DNA of 54,833 nucleotides from Oscillospiraceae bacterium (GCA_015065215.1 SVQT01000008.1:1-54833), one strand, 5' to 3'; counted from the first letter of the stretch, positions 1 to 8,126 are shown. Notes: a model not told the origin generated them from the letters alone. A program made the numbers and translations.

Positions 1-1062
1 GTACGTCCATGTCCGCTTGCTTCCTTCAGATATTTTTTCAATTATAACTGCAAGATTTTGCTTTACGTCTTCTGGGGGAGTTGCAGTTGATTTCTTTATA
101 TCCAATGTCCACAAATCATCGAGCGAATTGGGAATATCAACTTGTACGCGTGCAAGCTTTGACAAATCTCCCTGACGCATCAATCTGAACCATGTTCCCC
201 AAACAAGCAGTCTCTTATTTCTATACACATAAAAGCCCTGTTGCTTTCTAAGTCCTTCCTTACCACCAAGTTCCTTCAATTCTTTTTGTGTCAACTTCGA
301 GATGTGAGGGAGTATATATGGCTTTACTCTGACTTTTGAGCCTCGAACAATAATAGTTTCCTCATCCATTAATTGCGTACTTTTCTTTGAAAGGAAGGGA
401 TCGTGGGGAGCTATGCTAAGCTCATTCATACGGATATCTAATTTTTTCAATCCCTGCTCTCCGCTTAAATAGCGGTGAAAAACCAACGACAAGTGCTCTC
501 TGATCAACGCCATCTTTCGTGAGAATGCTTCTGCAATATCGTTTTCTCCAATTGCAAATTTGTCCAGGTCTTGCCATATAACCAGCGTTCCACTATCTAA
601 CGAAGCTAATTTATTGTAACTCGGATATTTATCAAATTCAGTATTATCGAGAATAATAAGAGACCAGGATTTTGCTTTTTTGACATGATCTAAATTCCAC
701 TGTGCACCAGAAACAACACCAGCTCGCTTAGTGATCACAGTAAGAATTCTACATTGAGATAGCGATGCAGTTTTCATGCCGAGCCCATATCTTCCAAGAT
801 CATATTCTTCTCTTTCGTCCAAAGGATCTTTGCTTCCGTATTGCATTGCTGCAATCAATCGCTCTTCCGACATTCCATATCCATCATCAAGAATTGCTAT
901 GTATGATTCACCAATAGGAAAGAAATCAATATCTATACGACTTGCTTTAGCAGCCACGCTATTATCAATAATATCTGCAATTGCGGCTTCTATAGAATAT
1001 CCAATCGCACGAGTCGACTCCATAAGAGTAGGCGCATATGGCGGCATATCAGTATATCTCAT
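1..1062 (-). CDS. MORC/MutL-type GHKL ATPase, 3' end cut by window edge
   Basis: Translating the minus strand from the ATG at 1062 gives 354 codons open to the window edge. The Bergerat-fold ATPase motifs are visible: N-box ADIIDNS (residues 29-35), DDGYGM (59-64) and GRYGLGMKTA (90-99). The later segment GFYVYRNKRLL (276-286) is typical of the S5-like transducer domain of MORC/MutL-like proteins. A GAGGAGG ribosome binding site precedes the ATG. The gene lies 63 nt downstream of a small XRE regulator and should share its promoter. This ATPase family is known from restriction-modification-linked defence clusters, often with Z1-domain, DNA methylase and PD-(D/E)XK partners. Those partners would lie beyond the left edge and are not seen. 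Base composition is more AT-rich than the rest of the window. The defence role is inferred; the fold assignment is fairly sure. Confidence 0.85.
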   Translation of the reverse strand, partial: MRYTDMPPYAPTLMESTRAIGYSIEAAIADIIDNSVAAKASRIDIDFFPIGESYIAILDDGYGMSEERLIAAMQYGSKDPLDEREEYDLGRYGLGMKTASLSQCRILTVITKRAGVVSGAQWNLDHVKKAKSWSLIILDNTEFDKYPSYNKLASLDSGTLVIWQDLDKFAIGENDIAEAFSRKMALIREHLSLVFHRYLSGEQGLKKLDIRMNELSIAPHDPFLSKKSTQLMDEETIIVRGSKVRVKPYILPHISKLTQKELKELGGKEGLRKQQGFYVYRNKRLLVWGTWFRLMRQGDLSKLARVQVDIPNSLDDLWTLDIKKSTATPPEDVKQNLAVIIEKISEGSKRTWTY

Positions 1063-1125
1063 AACTAATACCTCCTCAATCAATTCGAAACAAATGTATC
1101 TTATTGCAGTAAAGCAACTTCACTT

Positions 1126-1332
1126 TTAATTAGGCACTATCTCAACGATATCATCCAACGTACATTCAAGCGCCGTACAGATTTTAACAAGCACATCACT
1201 GGACACAGTAGCACCATCCTTCTTCATTTTCGCAAGTGTTGCCGGACTGATACCCGCTTTTGCGGCGAGGTCTTTGCTTTTCATCTCACGATCGATGAGT
1301 AGTTTGAACAGTTTCTTATAGCTAGCGGCCAT
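1126..1332 (-). CDS. small XRE-family HTH regulator (controller-like)
   Basis: A 68-residue protein that is essentially one helix-turn-helix domain: KDLAAKAGISPATLAKM is the HTH core and DDIVEIVPN the usual C-terminal end of this family. The frame stays open to 1392, but the ATG at 1332 is preferred. It has GAGGTGG just upstream, and the longer start would lie at or upstream of the promoter -10 at 1371-1376. Stand-alone XRE proteins of this size commonly control restriction-modification operons. Here it is first in an operon with the GHKL ATPase, so it may be autoregulatory. Confidence 0.8.
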   Translation of the reverse strand: MAASYKKLFKLLIDREMKSKDLAAKAGISPATLAKMKKDGATVSSDVLVKICTALECTLDDIVEIVPN

Positions 1333-1370
1333 TTTCCACCTCATGAAATAGTTATTTTTATTCATTTTAG

Positions 1371-1399
1371 ATTGTACCATTTTTCTCGACAAAAATCAA
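1371..1399 (-). promoter_or_regulatory. promoter of XRE/GHKL ATPase operon
   Basis: Read on the minus strand: TTGATT (1394-1399), 17-nt spacer, TACAAT (1371-1376). It places the transcription start near 1364, which supports the ATG at 1332 as the regulator start. Confidence 0.7.
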
Positions 1400-1513
1400 G
1401 TAATTCCCTTCTATAAATTAAAAGAACGTCGAATTTTTTGGACAATCAAAGAAACTTACTTCTGGTACAGTAACAGACGCTGATATTATTACCCATATAA
1501 CAATAAAAGCATT

Positions 1514-1576
1514 TGTTTACGCTACAAGTTCGTGCTACGCAACACCTTGAGCTTTGTTACGCAGGTTGTTACGCAA
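1514..1576. repeat. TGYTACGCAR short repeats
   Basis: Three near-identical 10-mers (TGCTACGCAA at 1533, TGTTACGCAG at 1555, TGTTACGCAA at 1567) plus a weaker TGTTTACGCTA at 1514. They sit between the XRE promoter and tRNA-Pro. Function unknown; recombinase or regulator sites are possible. Confidence 0.5.
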
Positions 1577-1582
1577 AGCCTT

Positions 1583-1634
1583 AAAATAAAACAAAAGCGC
1601 GCTGTTGGAATCGCACAGATTCCATCAGCACGCT
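1583..1634 (-). terminator. hairpin with minus-strand T-rich tail
   Basis: AGCG, GCTG and GGAATC arms (1596-1611) pair with GATTCC, CAGC and CGCT (to 1634). On the minus strand the stem is followed by TTTTGTTTTATTTT. No minus-strand gene ends directly upstream of it, so what it terminates is unclear. Confidence 0.5.
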
Positions 1635-1672
1635 TACACTAAAGCTATGCGCTAAAGCCAAGAAAAAGCCAG

Positions 1673-1749
<77 letters not shown>

Positions 1750-1750
1750 A

Positions 1751-1787
1751 AAAGAAAGAACCGCCACGTGGGCGGTTCTTTCTTTTT
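1751..1787 (+). terminator. terminator of tRNA-Pro
   Basis: GAAAGAACCGCC and GGCGGTTCTTTC form a perfect stem around ACGT/G, starting right after the CCA and ending in TTTTT. Confidence 0.9.
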
Positions 1788-1911
1788 GCTTGTGCGTAGC
1801 ATTTCGGCTTGGCTGTTATTTATAACAGCGCAAGTTCGGTTTCACCGCCCGAAGATCGGCGGGCTTGCACGGCAGGCGAAGGGCGCGTGAATCTTCGCCG
1901 AAGGCGAATAC

Positions 1912-1930
1912 CTTGTCGCCTCGACCAAAA
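1912..1930 (+). repeat. decayed second copy of tRNA-Pro 3' end
   Basis: CTTGTCGCCTCGACCAAAA here matches 18 of 19 bases of the T-stem/acceptor/CCA end of tRNA-Pro, 178 nt downstream of the first CCA. The rest of the tRNA body is not recognisable. It has its own terminator downstream. It could be the relic of a tandem tRNA gene or an attachment-site duplication. Confidence 0.65.
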
Positions 1931-1932
1931 TT

Positions 1933-1964
1933 GGCTTTGTGAGCAATTCTCAAAGCCTTTTTCT
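1933..1964 (+). terminator. terminator after decayed tRNA tail
   Basis: GGCTTTG (1933-1939) pairs with CAAAGCC (1951-1957) and GAG with CTC inside; TTTTTCTTT follows. The layout repeats that of the intact tRNA. Confidence 0.65.
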
Positions 1965-2116
1965 TTGCCTGCCGGAACGCCAATTTTTGAGGGGGCAGCG
2001 TTATGAGATGCAGAAGATGTGATCTCGGTACGATAGGCGTATAATATACGTCGAGTGCCGAGAGCGCAACTAAAAAACACACATGATAAATGAAATTCGA
2101 TAGAATTTCTACCGAA

Positions 2117-2158
2117 AAGCCGCTTCACCATCACTTTTTGATGGCAAAGCGGCTTTTT
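2117..2158 (-). terminator. likely terminator of cyclase gene (bidirectional shape)
   Basis: GCCGCTT and CCATCA pair with TGATGG and AAAGCGGC. T-rich tails exist on both sides; the gene that needs it is the minus-strand cyclase ending at 2240. Confidence 0.65.
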
Positions 2159-2239
2159 CTATGCTTTTTCGTGTGTTTTTTGTTCGGCGCTCATGAATCG
2201 GTTCCCTCGCTCTGTATTATCATTCCGATAAATTGGAAT

Positions 2240-2839
2240 TTATCTCTCGACAGCTATCAATACAGCTCTACATGGCGAACCGTCCGCACCCGATAAATTC
2301 AGCGGTGCAGCATTTAAAAAATAAACACCTTCACACACTTCTGACAACCGAATTCCTTCGAGTAGGCTAACATTAGCATCCAAAAGCTCAAGATGCACTG
2401 CCATTGGCGCGTTTTGTGACCCGATTGTCTGGGGTTCATTTCCCAGAAGTAAAATATCTGAAGATGCAAATACCTTTGCCGCTTCTAACGATACTTCGAC
2501 ATCTCCCTTAATCAGAATTCTCTTTGCCGCTTCCGTATTCTGTTCTTTCGCTTTTTCAATTATTTTTACAGCATCATCGCCGGAGACGATCCCTTGATGC
2601 TCTGCCACATAAGCCATTCCCACAAATACCTCTAAGCATATAGCATCCACGGTTTTTCCGTCTTTGAGAAAATGAAATGGCGCATCTATATGTGTGCCGT
2701 TGTGAGCGCACATACTAAATGCCGTCAGATTATACAAATCGCCTTTTTCCATGAAACTAAGCATCTTTTTTTCGGGTGCCGGATCGCCGGGATATACTTG
2801 GCACCCAAAAACTTCTTGTGAAATATCATAGATTTTCAT
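2240..2839 (-). CDS. cyclase family protein (kynurenine formamidase-like metal hydrolase)
   Basis: A 199-residue protein with the family signature HNGTHIDAPFHF, the metal-binding H-x-G-T-H-x-D-A-P-x-H motif of the cyclase/kynurenine formamidase fold, plus the N-terminal YDISQEV and YPGDPAPE segments. Members hydrolyse amide or lactam-like bonds in the cytoplasm using a bound divalent metal; the substrate here is not predictable. Length fits the family. The start has GTGGAGA about 8 nt upstream and a near-consensus promoter at 2881-2909. It stands alone, with a hairpin terminator on its 3' side. Confidence 0.85.
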   Translation of the reverse strand: MKIYDISQEVFGCQVYPGDPAPEKKMLSFMEKGDLYNLTAFSMCAHNGTHIDAPFHFLKDGKTVDAICLEVFVGMAYVAEHQGIVSGDDAVKIIEKAKEQNTEAAKRILIKGDVEVSLEAAKVFASSDILLLGNEPQTIGSQNAPMAVHLELLDANVSLLEGIRLSEVCEGVYFLNAAPLNLSGADGSPCRAVLIAVER

Positions 2840-2880
2840 TGCATATTCTCCACTACAAATTTCTATTTATAGATGAGTTC

Positions 2881-2909
2881 ATTATATCATATTTCTATGA
2901 ATTTTTCAA
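2881..2909 (-). promoter_or_regulatory. promoter of cyclase gene
   Basis: Minus strand: TTGAAA (2904-2909), 17 nt, TATAAT (2881-2886). Confidence 0.75.
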
Positions 2910-2948
2910 ACGTTTTGGCTATTATTTGCCTACTGCGCCGCAAATTTT

Positions 2949-2976
2949 GAGGGGCGACCGTTCGTGGTCGCCCCTC
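2949..2976. repeat. perfect GC-rich hairpin in intergenic region
   Basis: GAGGGGCGACC and GGTCGCCCCTC form a perfect 11-bp stem with a 6-nt loop. No T-run follows on either strand, so it is not a clear terminator. The 2840-3135 gap otherwise holds only the two flanking promoter regions. Confidence 0.6.
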
Positions 2977-3135
2977 TGTGCGTTCATGCCTCTTTTGCTT
3001 TTTTCGAGCCTTGCCACCTCGCTTTAGCGATATGTTCGTCTCGGCATTGTTATAGTCAAAGCGGCACTGACTTTTTGAGAGAAAATATACACAACATATA
3101 TCGACAAAAAATATAATACATGTAGGAGGTGCAAC

Positions 3136-3939
3136 ATGAACGCTATTGTATTAATGGCTCTGATCGCAACGCTTGGCACATGGCTTGTAACCGCGTTAGG
3201 GGCCGCGACGGTCGTCTTTTTTAAATCTCCCAATCCAAAGGCATTGAACCTTATGCTTGGATTCGCCTCCGGCGTCATGATCGCGGCGAGCTTTTGGTCG
3301 CTGCTGCAACCCGCCATAGAGCGCGCGGAGGCTACGTCAAATCTGCCCGCTTACTTTGTGGCAACAGCAGGCTTTCTGTTCGGCGCGTTATTTATGTGGG
3401 GAAGCGACAAGGTGGTCACGTTCACGCAGCGAAAGCTAACCAATACACAAGAGAGCCCAAACACACGGTTTAGCAGAATTATAATGCTGATTTTGTCGAT
3501 CACGCTTCATAATATCCCCGAAGGCTTGGCGGTCGGCGTCGCGTTTGGCGCACTGCAAAACGGCACTTACAGTACAGAAAGTCTTATGGGTGCCATCACC
3601 ATCGCGATCGGGATCGGTTTGCAAAACTTCCCCGAGGGTGCCGCGGTTTCTGTTCCGCTGCGCAGAGAAGGCTTTTCCAGAAAAAAGAGCTTTTTGTACG
3701 GTCAGGCTTCGGGCATGGTAGAACCGATCGCGGGTGTGATCGGCGCGCTGTTGGTGGTTTATGTTGAAGCGATTCTTCCGTATGCGCTTGCTTTCGCCGC
3801 CGGGACCATGATTTTGGTTGCTGTACACGAGTTGATTCCCGAATGCCAAAAAAACCAAGAGGCGCAGCCTTATTTTGCCACCATGGGGATTGTTCTCGGA
3901 TTTGCCGTTATGATGCTGTTAGACGTTATGCTGGGGTAA
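3136..3939 (+). CDS. zupT: ZIP family metal (Zn/Fe/Mn) transporter
   Basis: A 267-residue polytopic membrane protein with the ZIP-family metal-site helices: LHNIPEGLAVG (HNIPEG at 125-130) and QNFPEGAAVS (163-168). A charged cytoplasmic segment at about residues 95-112 precedes them, as expected for the variable loop of ZIP carriers. It imports divalent metals across the inner membrane. The start has a strong AGGAGGTG site 6 nt upstream. A TATAAT (3112-3117) may be its -10, but the -35 is unclear. It is a single-gene unit closed by its own terminator. Confidence 0.9.
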   Translation: MNAIVLMALIATLGTWLVTALGAATVVFFKSPNPKALNLMLGFASGVMIAASFWSLLQPAIERAEATSNLPAYFVATAGFLFGALFMWGSDKVVTFTQRKLTNTQESPNTRFSRIIMLILSITLHNIPEGLAVGVAFGALQNGTYSTESLMGAITIAIGIGLQNFPEGAAVSVPLRREGFSRKKSFLYGQASGMVEPIAGVIGALLVVYVEAILPYALAFAAGTMILVAVHELIPECQKNQEAQPYFATMGIVLGFAVMMLLDVMLG

Positions 3940-3954
3940 CCCGATCAAAAAAAC

Positions 3955-4000
3955 GAGCTTTGATTTTTTCTGTGACAAGAATCAATCAAAGCTCACTTTT
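3955..4000 (+). terminator. terminator of zupT
   Basis: GAGCTTTGATT pairs with AATCAAAGCTC (3984-3994), followed by ACTTTTTATG. Confidence 0.8.
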
Positions 4001-4086
4001 TATGTTGCGCGCGGGCAAACGGTTATGCGCTTTTATTCATCTTTTCTTGGTGAGAGCGCCTCGCATTCCTTCCCCGCTCTCGCGTG

Positions 4087-4740
4087 TCAATCCTTCCAAA
4101 TAAAATGATGGTTGATCGACTCACCGCCGTCCACCAAAATGCTTTGACCGGTGCAAAAGCTATTTGTCACTGTCAGAAAATACGCCCATTGCGCGATCTC
4201 CTCAGGCGTTGCCCATCTCCTCAGGGGTGTTTGATCCATAATCCGCGCCCAAAGCCCGGGGTCGTTCATCACACACTCGTTCAAAGGGGTCAAAACGCCA
4301 CCGGGGTCAAGGCTGTTGCAGGTCGCCCCATACGAAGCGACGCGCATTGCCACATTCTTTGTATATGCCAAAACGCCCCCCTTGCTGGCGCAATATTCAG
4401 GGAATTCGGCACCCGTGTGAGCACTTGCCGAACCGATATGCAGTATCGCTTTTATTTTAGGCTGAATCCCGTATTTCTCGGTCATCCATAGCAACGCCTT
4501 TAGATTGACATCAATATCCTCCTCGTTTTGCGTGCCCGCGTTGTTGATCAAAATCTCTACACCGTCGATCGCGGGGAGGTTCTCTTTATCACGCACATCG
4601 CATTGCACGTGTGTATATGCCGCGTGGTCAATCCCTTGGGGCTGTCGGTCAATACCGAAAACAGTATGCCCCTCCCGCAAAAAAAGCTCCGCTATCGCTT
4701 TGCCGATGCCTTGAGATGTTCCTGTGATCAAAACCTTCAT
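4087..4740 (-). CDS. short-chain dehydrogenase/reductase
   Basis: A 217-residue classical SDR. The nucleotide-binding motif is TGTSQGIG (6-13), NNAG is at 66-69, and the catalytic set is Ser104, Tyr116 and Lys120 in YCASKGG. The usual PGG..TPL segment follows. It is an NAD(P)-dependent oxidoreductase whose substrate cannot be read from sequence. The active-site C-S-A arrangement looks intact. It is somewhat short (usual length about 250). Its start overlaps the stop of the upstream transporter gene by 4 nt (ATGA), so the two are probably translationally coupled. Confidence 0.85.
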   Translation of the reverse strand: MKVLITGTSQGIGKAIAELFLREGHTVFGIDRQPQGIDHAAYTHVQCDVRDKENLPAIDGVEILINNAGTQNEEDIDVNLKALLWMTEKYGIQPKIKAILHIGSASAHTGAEFPEYCASKGGVLAYTKNVAMRVASYGATCNSLDPGGVLTPLNECVMNDPGLWARIMDQTPLRRWATPEEIAQWAYFLTVTNSFCTGQSILVDGGESINHHFIWKD

Positions 4741-5486
4741 TTCTCATTCCCCTTTATGTAATTCAAATACTCGGCGCCAACAGACTCAGCTTGCCATTTT
4801 CTTGTAATGCGGTATCCGATCGGCGAGAACGCGATTTCCATAATCAGCTCAGCAATCGCGCCTGTCAGGGCGCACATGGCGCATTGAAGAACCGTCCAAT
4901 GGAAGCCGTTCCAAAAGATTGGCGCGAAGCATACAAACACGATGACCGAAAAAATGAAATTGTCGAGAAACTGCCCGACGAACGTGGAGATATACGTCCT
5001 TGCCGCATACGCAAGCCTTCCGTCCGGATTGCCACGAAAGCTCTTGCCAATCATCCAGTTGAGCGTGTTATTGATCACGGCCGAGGCAAGAAAAGCGATC
5101 GTACTGCCAAGCAGAATAAACCATGTTCCGCCGAAAATACCGTCAAACGCGCTGTAATTGTCCGCACTGGAGGGGATCACGCTTGCGACAAAAAAGATCA
5201 GGCAGGTCAGCAGATTGATCATTGCCGCCAGAACCGTGATGCTATTGGAGGCTTTGGGACCGAAATGCTTTGTGATAATATCCATACACATAAAGGAAAG
5301 CCAAGAGATCAGAATGCCGCCGTCAAGCGCAATCCAATCAAGCTGCAACAGCGTCTTGTTCGCAAGCAAATTCATACAAACAACGCTAACGACAAACAGG
5401 GATACAACGGTTGCGGGAATAGATCTGAGCAATATTTTAAATTCTGATAGCTCGCTGTGCAGTCGAGCTCTTATTTTAACCCTCAT
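4737..5486 (-). CDS. VUT family transporter (queuosine precursor transporter-like)
   Basis: A 249-residue protein with about six membrane segments. The pattern SFMCMDIITKHFGPKASN near residues 64-81 and the late segment TFVGQFLDNFIFSVIVF are typical of the YhhQ/VUT family, which imports queuosine precursors such as preQ1 or queuine. It is first in an operon with the SDR (ATGA overlap), behind a near-consensus promoter. The leader is only about 30 nt, too short for a preQ1 riboswitch. A GluQRS-like gene, also linked to Q-tRNA biology, lies at 35.8 kb. Substrate is inferred from family only. Confidence 0.85.
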   Translation of the reverse strand: MRVKIRARLHSELSEFKILLRSIPATVVSLFVVSVVCMNLLANKTLLQLDWIALDGGILISWLSFMCMDIITKHFGPKASNSITVLAAMINLLTCLIFFVASVIPSSADNYSAFDGIFGGTWFILLGSTIAFLASAVINNTLNWMIGKSFRGNPDGRLAYAARTYISTFVGQFLDNFIFSVIVFVCFAPIFWNGFHWTVLQCAMCALTGAIAELIMEIAFSPIGYRITRKWQAESVGAEYLNYIKGNEK

Positions 5487-5523
5487 TGAAACGCGCCTCC
5501 TCCTTGCCTGTCGTTTTTGTTAC

Positions 5524-5552
5524 ATTATATCATGTCATTAGATATTTTTCAA
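5524..5552 (-). promoter_or_regulatory. promoter of VUT transporter/SDR operon
   Basis: Minus strand: TTGAAA (5547-5552), 17 nt, TATAAT (5524-5529). AAGGAGGAGG lies 9 nt before the ATG. Confidence 0.8.
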
Positions 5553-5730
5553 TCGCAATTGGCAAAACGATTTCAAGTTTCGCCAATATTCTAACATATT
5601 TTTATCATTTTTGCTATAGAACACCCCAAGCAACTGACTGTGCTTGATAGAATCTTGGTTTTTTTCTGCATGATTTATAAGAACAGAGGGCATAATCCAT
5701 AATAAAATAAAAAGAAAAGGAGCAAAACCC

Positions 5731-6294
5731 ATGTCCATGATCAACAAAGAAATTTCAGATTTCAAAACCTACGCGTTTCACGAAAACAACTTCAAAATCC
5801 TTTCCAAGGAGGAGGTTCTCGGCAAATGGAGCGTATTTTTCTTCTACCCTGCCGATTTCACCTTTGTGTGCCCTACCGAGCTGGAGGACCTCGCGGAAAA
5901 ATATGAGGCATTCAGAAATGTAGGCTGCGAGATCTACGCGGTATCCACCGACACACATTTTGTGCACAAGGCGTGGCACGATACCTCGGACCGCATCAAA
6001 AAAATCAATTATCCCATGCTGGCCGACCCGACCCATGCCATTACGAGAGATTTTGGCGTGCTGATCGAATCCGACGGCCTTGCCGAGCGCGGCACCTTTA
6101 TCATCAACCCCGAGGGAAAGATCGTTGGCTATGAGGTAACGGCGGGCAATGTGGGCAGAAATGCCGAAGAGCTGCTGCGTAAAGTACAGGCGTGCCAGTT
6201 TGTACACGCACACGGCGATCAGGTTTGCCCCGCGAACTGGAAGCCGGGTGCTGAAACCTTGAAGCCAAGCCTTGATCTTGTGGGTCAGCTCTGA
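5731..6294 (+). CDS. ahpC: peroxiredoxin AhpC (typical 2-Cys)
   Basis: 187 residues, the normal AhpC length. The peroxidatic Cys47 sits in FTFVCPTE and the resolving Cys166 in VCPANWKPG. It reduces hydrogen peroxide and organic hydroperoxides in the cytoplasm and is re-reduced by AhpF, whose gene overlaps its stop by 1 nt (TGATG). AAAGGAG lies 8 nt before the first ATG; a second ATG two codons in is less well placed. No clear PerR box was recognised in the 240-nt upstream region, although several AT-rich -10-like hexamers occur there. Confidence 0.97.
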   Translation: MSMINKEISDFKTYAFHENNFKILSKEEVLGKWSVFFFYPADFTFVCPTELEDLAEKYEAFRNVGCEIYAVSTDTHFVHKAWHDTSDRIKKINYPMLADPTHAITRDFGVLIESDGLAERGTFIINPEGKIVGYEVTAGNVGRNAEELLRKVQACQFVHAHGDQVCPANWKPGAETLKPSLDLVGQL

Positions 6295-7949
6295 TGGAAA
6301 AGACGAAAAAATACAACCAGGATAAGCTCTACGATGTTATTGTCATCGGCGGTGGCCCCGCGGGGCTGACCGCCGCGCTGTACCTGGCGCGCGCCAAATA
6401 TCGCGTGCTGGTGCTTGAAAAAGAGCAATTCGGCGGCCAAATCACCATTACGCATGAGGTGGTCAATTATCCGGGTATCGCCAAAACCAGCGGCAAGGAG
6501 CTGACCGAAACCATGCGGCGCCAAGCCGATGCCTTCGGGGCGGAATTTCTGCTTGCGCGGGCAGAAGGGCTTGATCTGGCGGGAGACGTCAAAATGGTCA
6601 GAACCAATAAAGGCGATTTTTACTGCCTTGGCATTTTGCTCGCCACGGGGGCGCACCCGAGAACAGTCGGCTTTACCGGCGAAGAGGAGCACAAGGGCCA
6701 GGGCGTGGCCTATTGCGCCACCTGCGACGGCGAATTTTTCACTGACAAAGAAATTTTTGTTGTGGGGGGCGGGTTTGCCGCGGCGGAAGAAAGTGTCTTT
6801 TTGACAAAATTCGCCAAGCACGTCACCATCCTGATCAGAGAAGAAGATTTCACCTGCGCGGCGGCGGTTGCCGACAGTGCCAGAAATCATGAAAAAATCA
6901 CGGTCATCACCGATACCGTTGTAGAGGAAGTCGCCGGAGAGGGCGGGCTTGATTATATCCGTTATAAAAATATAAAAACCGACGCGGTTACCGAATACCG
7001 CGCCAAAAACGGTGAGACGTTTGGCGTTTTTGTATTTGTCGGCTACGCGCCGGAAAGCGAGCTTGTTGAAAACCTTGTTGAACGGGACGAGCAAGGATAT
7101 ATCATCACCGACGCGCAGCAAAAAACCAATGTCACCGGCGTGTACGCGGCGGGAGATGTATGCATCAAGCCACTGCGCCAAGTGGTGACCGCCACGGGAG
7201 ACGGAGCGCTTGCCGCGACCGAGCTGGAAAAGTATGTAGCGGCATTACAGCGAAAAACAGGCATTGCGGCAACAGCTCCTGTTGCCAAACGGCAGGAAGC
7301 GCCGGAAAGTCAAGCGCCATTGTCGCACGCGCCAGAAGGCGGTCAGCTGTTTTCTTCCGACATGAAAAGCCAGCTCCAAGCGGTATTCGCGAAAATGCAG
7401 CAAAACGCCATTTTAAAGCTGTATCTGGATGATCGCGCGGTATCGCGAGAGCTGGAGAGCTTTATCAACGCATTTGCCTCACTCTCGGATAAGCTCAGCG
7501 TCCAGGTCCTCGACCGGCACGCCTCTTCCGACACGGCACCGTGCGTGAAAATCTGCCTTGCCGACGGCAGCGAGACAGGTCTCTCCTTCCATGGCGTGCC
7601 GGGCGGCCATGAATTTACCTCCTTTGTTCTAGGCATTTATAACGCGGTAGGCCCCGGGCAAGTCATAGATGACGATTTAAAGCGAGCGATTCAATCCATC
7701 ACAAAGCCCACTGACATTAAGGTACTGGTTTCCCTTTCCTGTACAATGTGCCCCGACGCGGTTGTGGCGGCACAGCATATCGCGGCGCAAAATCCCAATA
7801 TCACAGCCGGCGTGTATGTTCTTCAGCATTTTGATGAGTTGAGAGCGCGCCACAATGTCATGAGTGTTCCCTGCATTGTTATCAATGACAGGCAAATTTC
7901 CTTTGGAAAAAAGAATATCGAGCAAATGCTCGCGCTGATCAATCAATAA
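6294..7949 (+). CDS. ahpF: AhpF-type peroxiredoxin reductase with reversed domain order
   Basis: 551 residues. Residues 1-320 are a thioredoxin-reductase module: FAD motif GGGPAG (19-24), NADPH motif GGGFAAAEE (158-166), redox CATC (141-144). Residues about 350-551 are a tandem thioredoxin-fold module whose second half carries CTMC (483-486) and a cis-Pro segment SVPC. In enterobacterial AhpF the thioredoxin-like pair is N-terminal, so the order is swapped here. A Pro/Ala/Gln-rich linker (about 325-348) joins the halves. It starts on the TGATG overlap with ahpC, so the two should be coupled and act together with NAD(P)H as electron source. Confidence 0.9.
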   Translation: MEKTKKYNQDKLYDVIVIGGGPAGLTAALYLARAKYRVLVLEKEQFGGQITITHEVVNYPGIAKTSGKELTETMRRQADAFGAEFLLARAEGLDLAGDVKMVRTNKGDFYCLGILLATGAHPRTVGFTGEEEHKGQGVAYCATCDGEFFTDKEIFVVGGGFAAAEESVFLTKFAKHVTILIREEDFTCAAAVADSARNHEKITVITDTVVEEVAGEGGLDYIRYKNIKTDAVTEYRAKNGETFGVFVFVGYAPESELVENLVERDEQGYIITDAQQKTNVTGVYAAGDVCIKPLRQVVTATGDGALAATELEKYVAALQRKTGIAATAPVAKRQEAPESQAPLSHAPEGGQLFSSDMKSQLQAVFAKMQQNAILKLYLDDRAVSRELESFINAFASLSDKLSVQVLDRHASSDTAPCVKICLADGSETGLSFHGVPGGHEFTSFVLGIYNAVGPGQVIDDDLKRAIQSITKPTDIKVLVSLSCTMCPDAVVAAQHIAAQNPNITAGVYVLQHFDELRARHNVMSVPCIVINDRQISFGKKNIEQMLALINQ

Positions 7950-8126
7950 ACGGCGGCACGGGTGAGCGGACCCGCGTCACCGAGGAGCCTTACCCCCCGA
8001 CGGCACCCCCGTTGATTTCACCAAGGATTTCTTTGGGGAAGACCGCTCAAGCACCGTGGCCCCCGGCCCCGTCGCCCAAGCTAAAAGCCGGCACGCGGAA
8101 ATCCTGCTCTGGCAGTCATAACACAA

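Larger units (their letters stand above)
1752..2239. other. gene-free stretch with decayed tRNA tail and hairpins
   Basis: No protein gene is convincing here. It holds the tRNA-Pro terminator, a GC-rich segment with the perfect hairpin TTCGCC-GAA-GGCGAA (1894-1908), a near-copy of the tRNA-Pro 3' end at about 1912-1930, a second terminator, the palindrome GAAATTC-GATA-GAATTTC (2092-2109), and the hairpin that probably ends the cyclase gene. Short open frames here overlap tRNA-like sequence and are not credible. Confidence 0.6.

Noticed and set aside
1816..2134. Overlapping short frames on both strands downstream of tRNA-Pro
   Set aside because: They cover the decayed tRNA tail and hairpins, have no ribosome binding site and no protein-like composition.
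5487..5523. preQ1 riboswitch before the VUT transporter
   Set aside because: The leader from the promoter to the ATG is only about 30 nt and lacks the preQ1 aptamer pattern.
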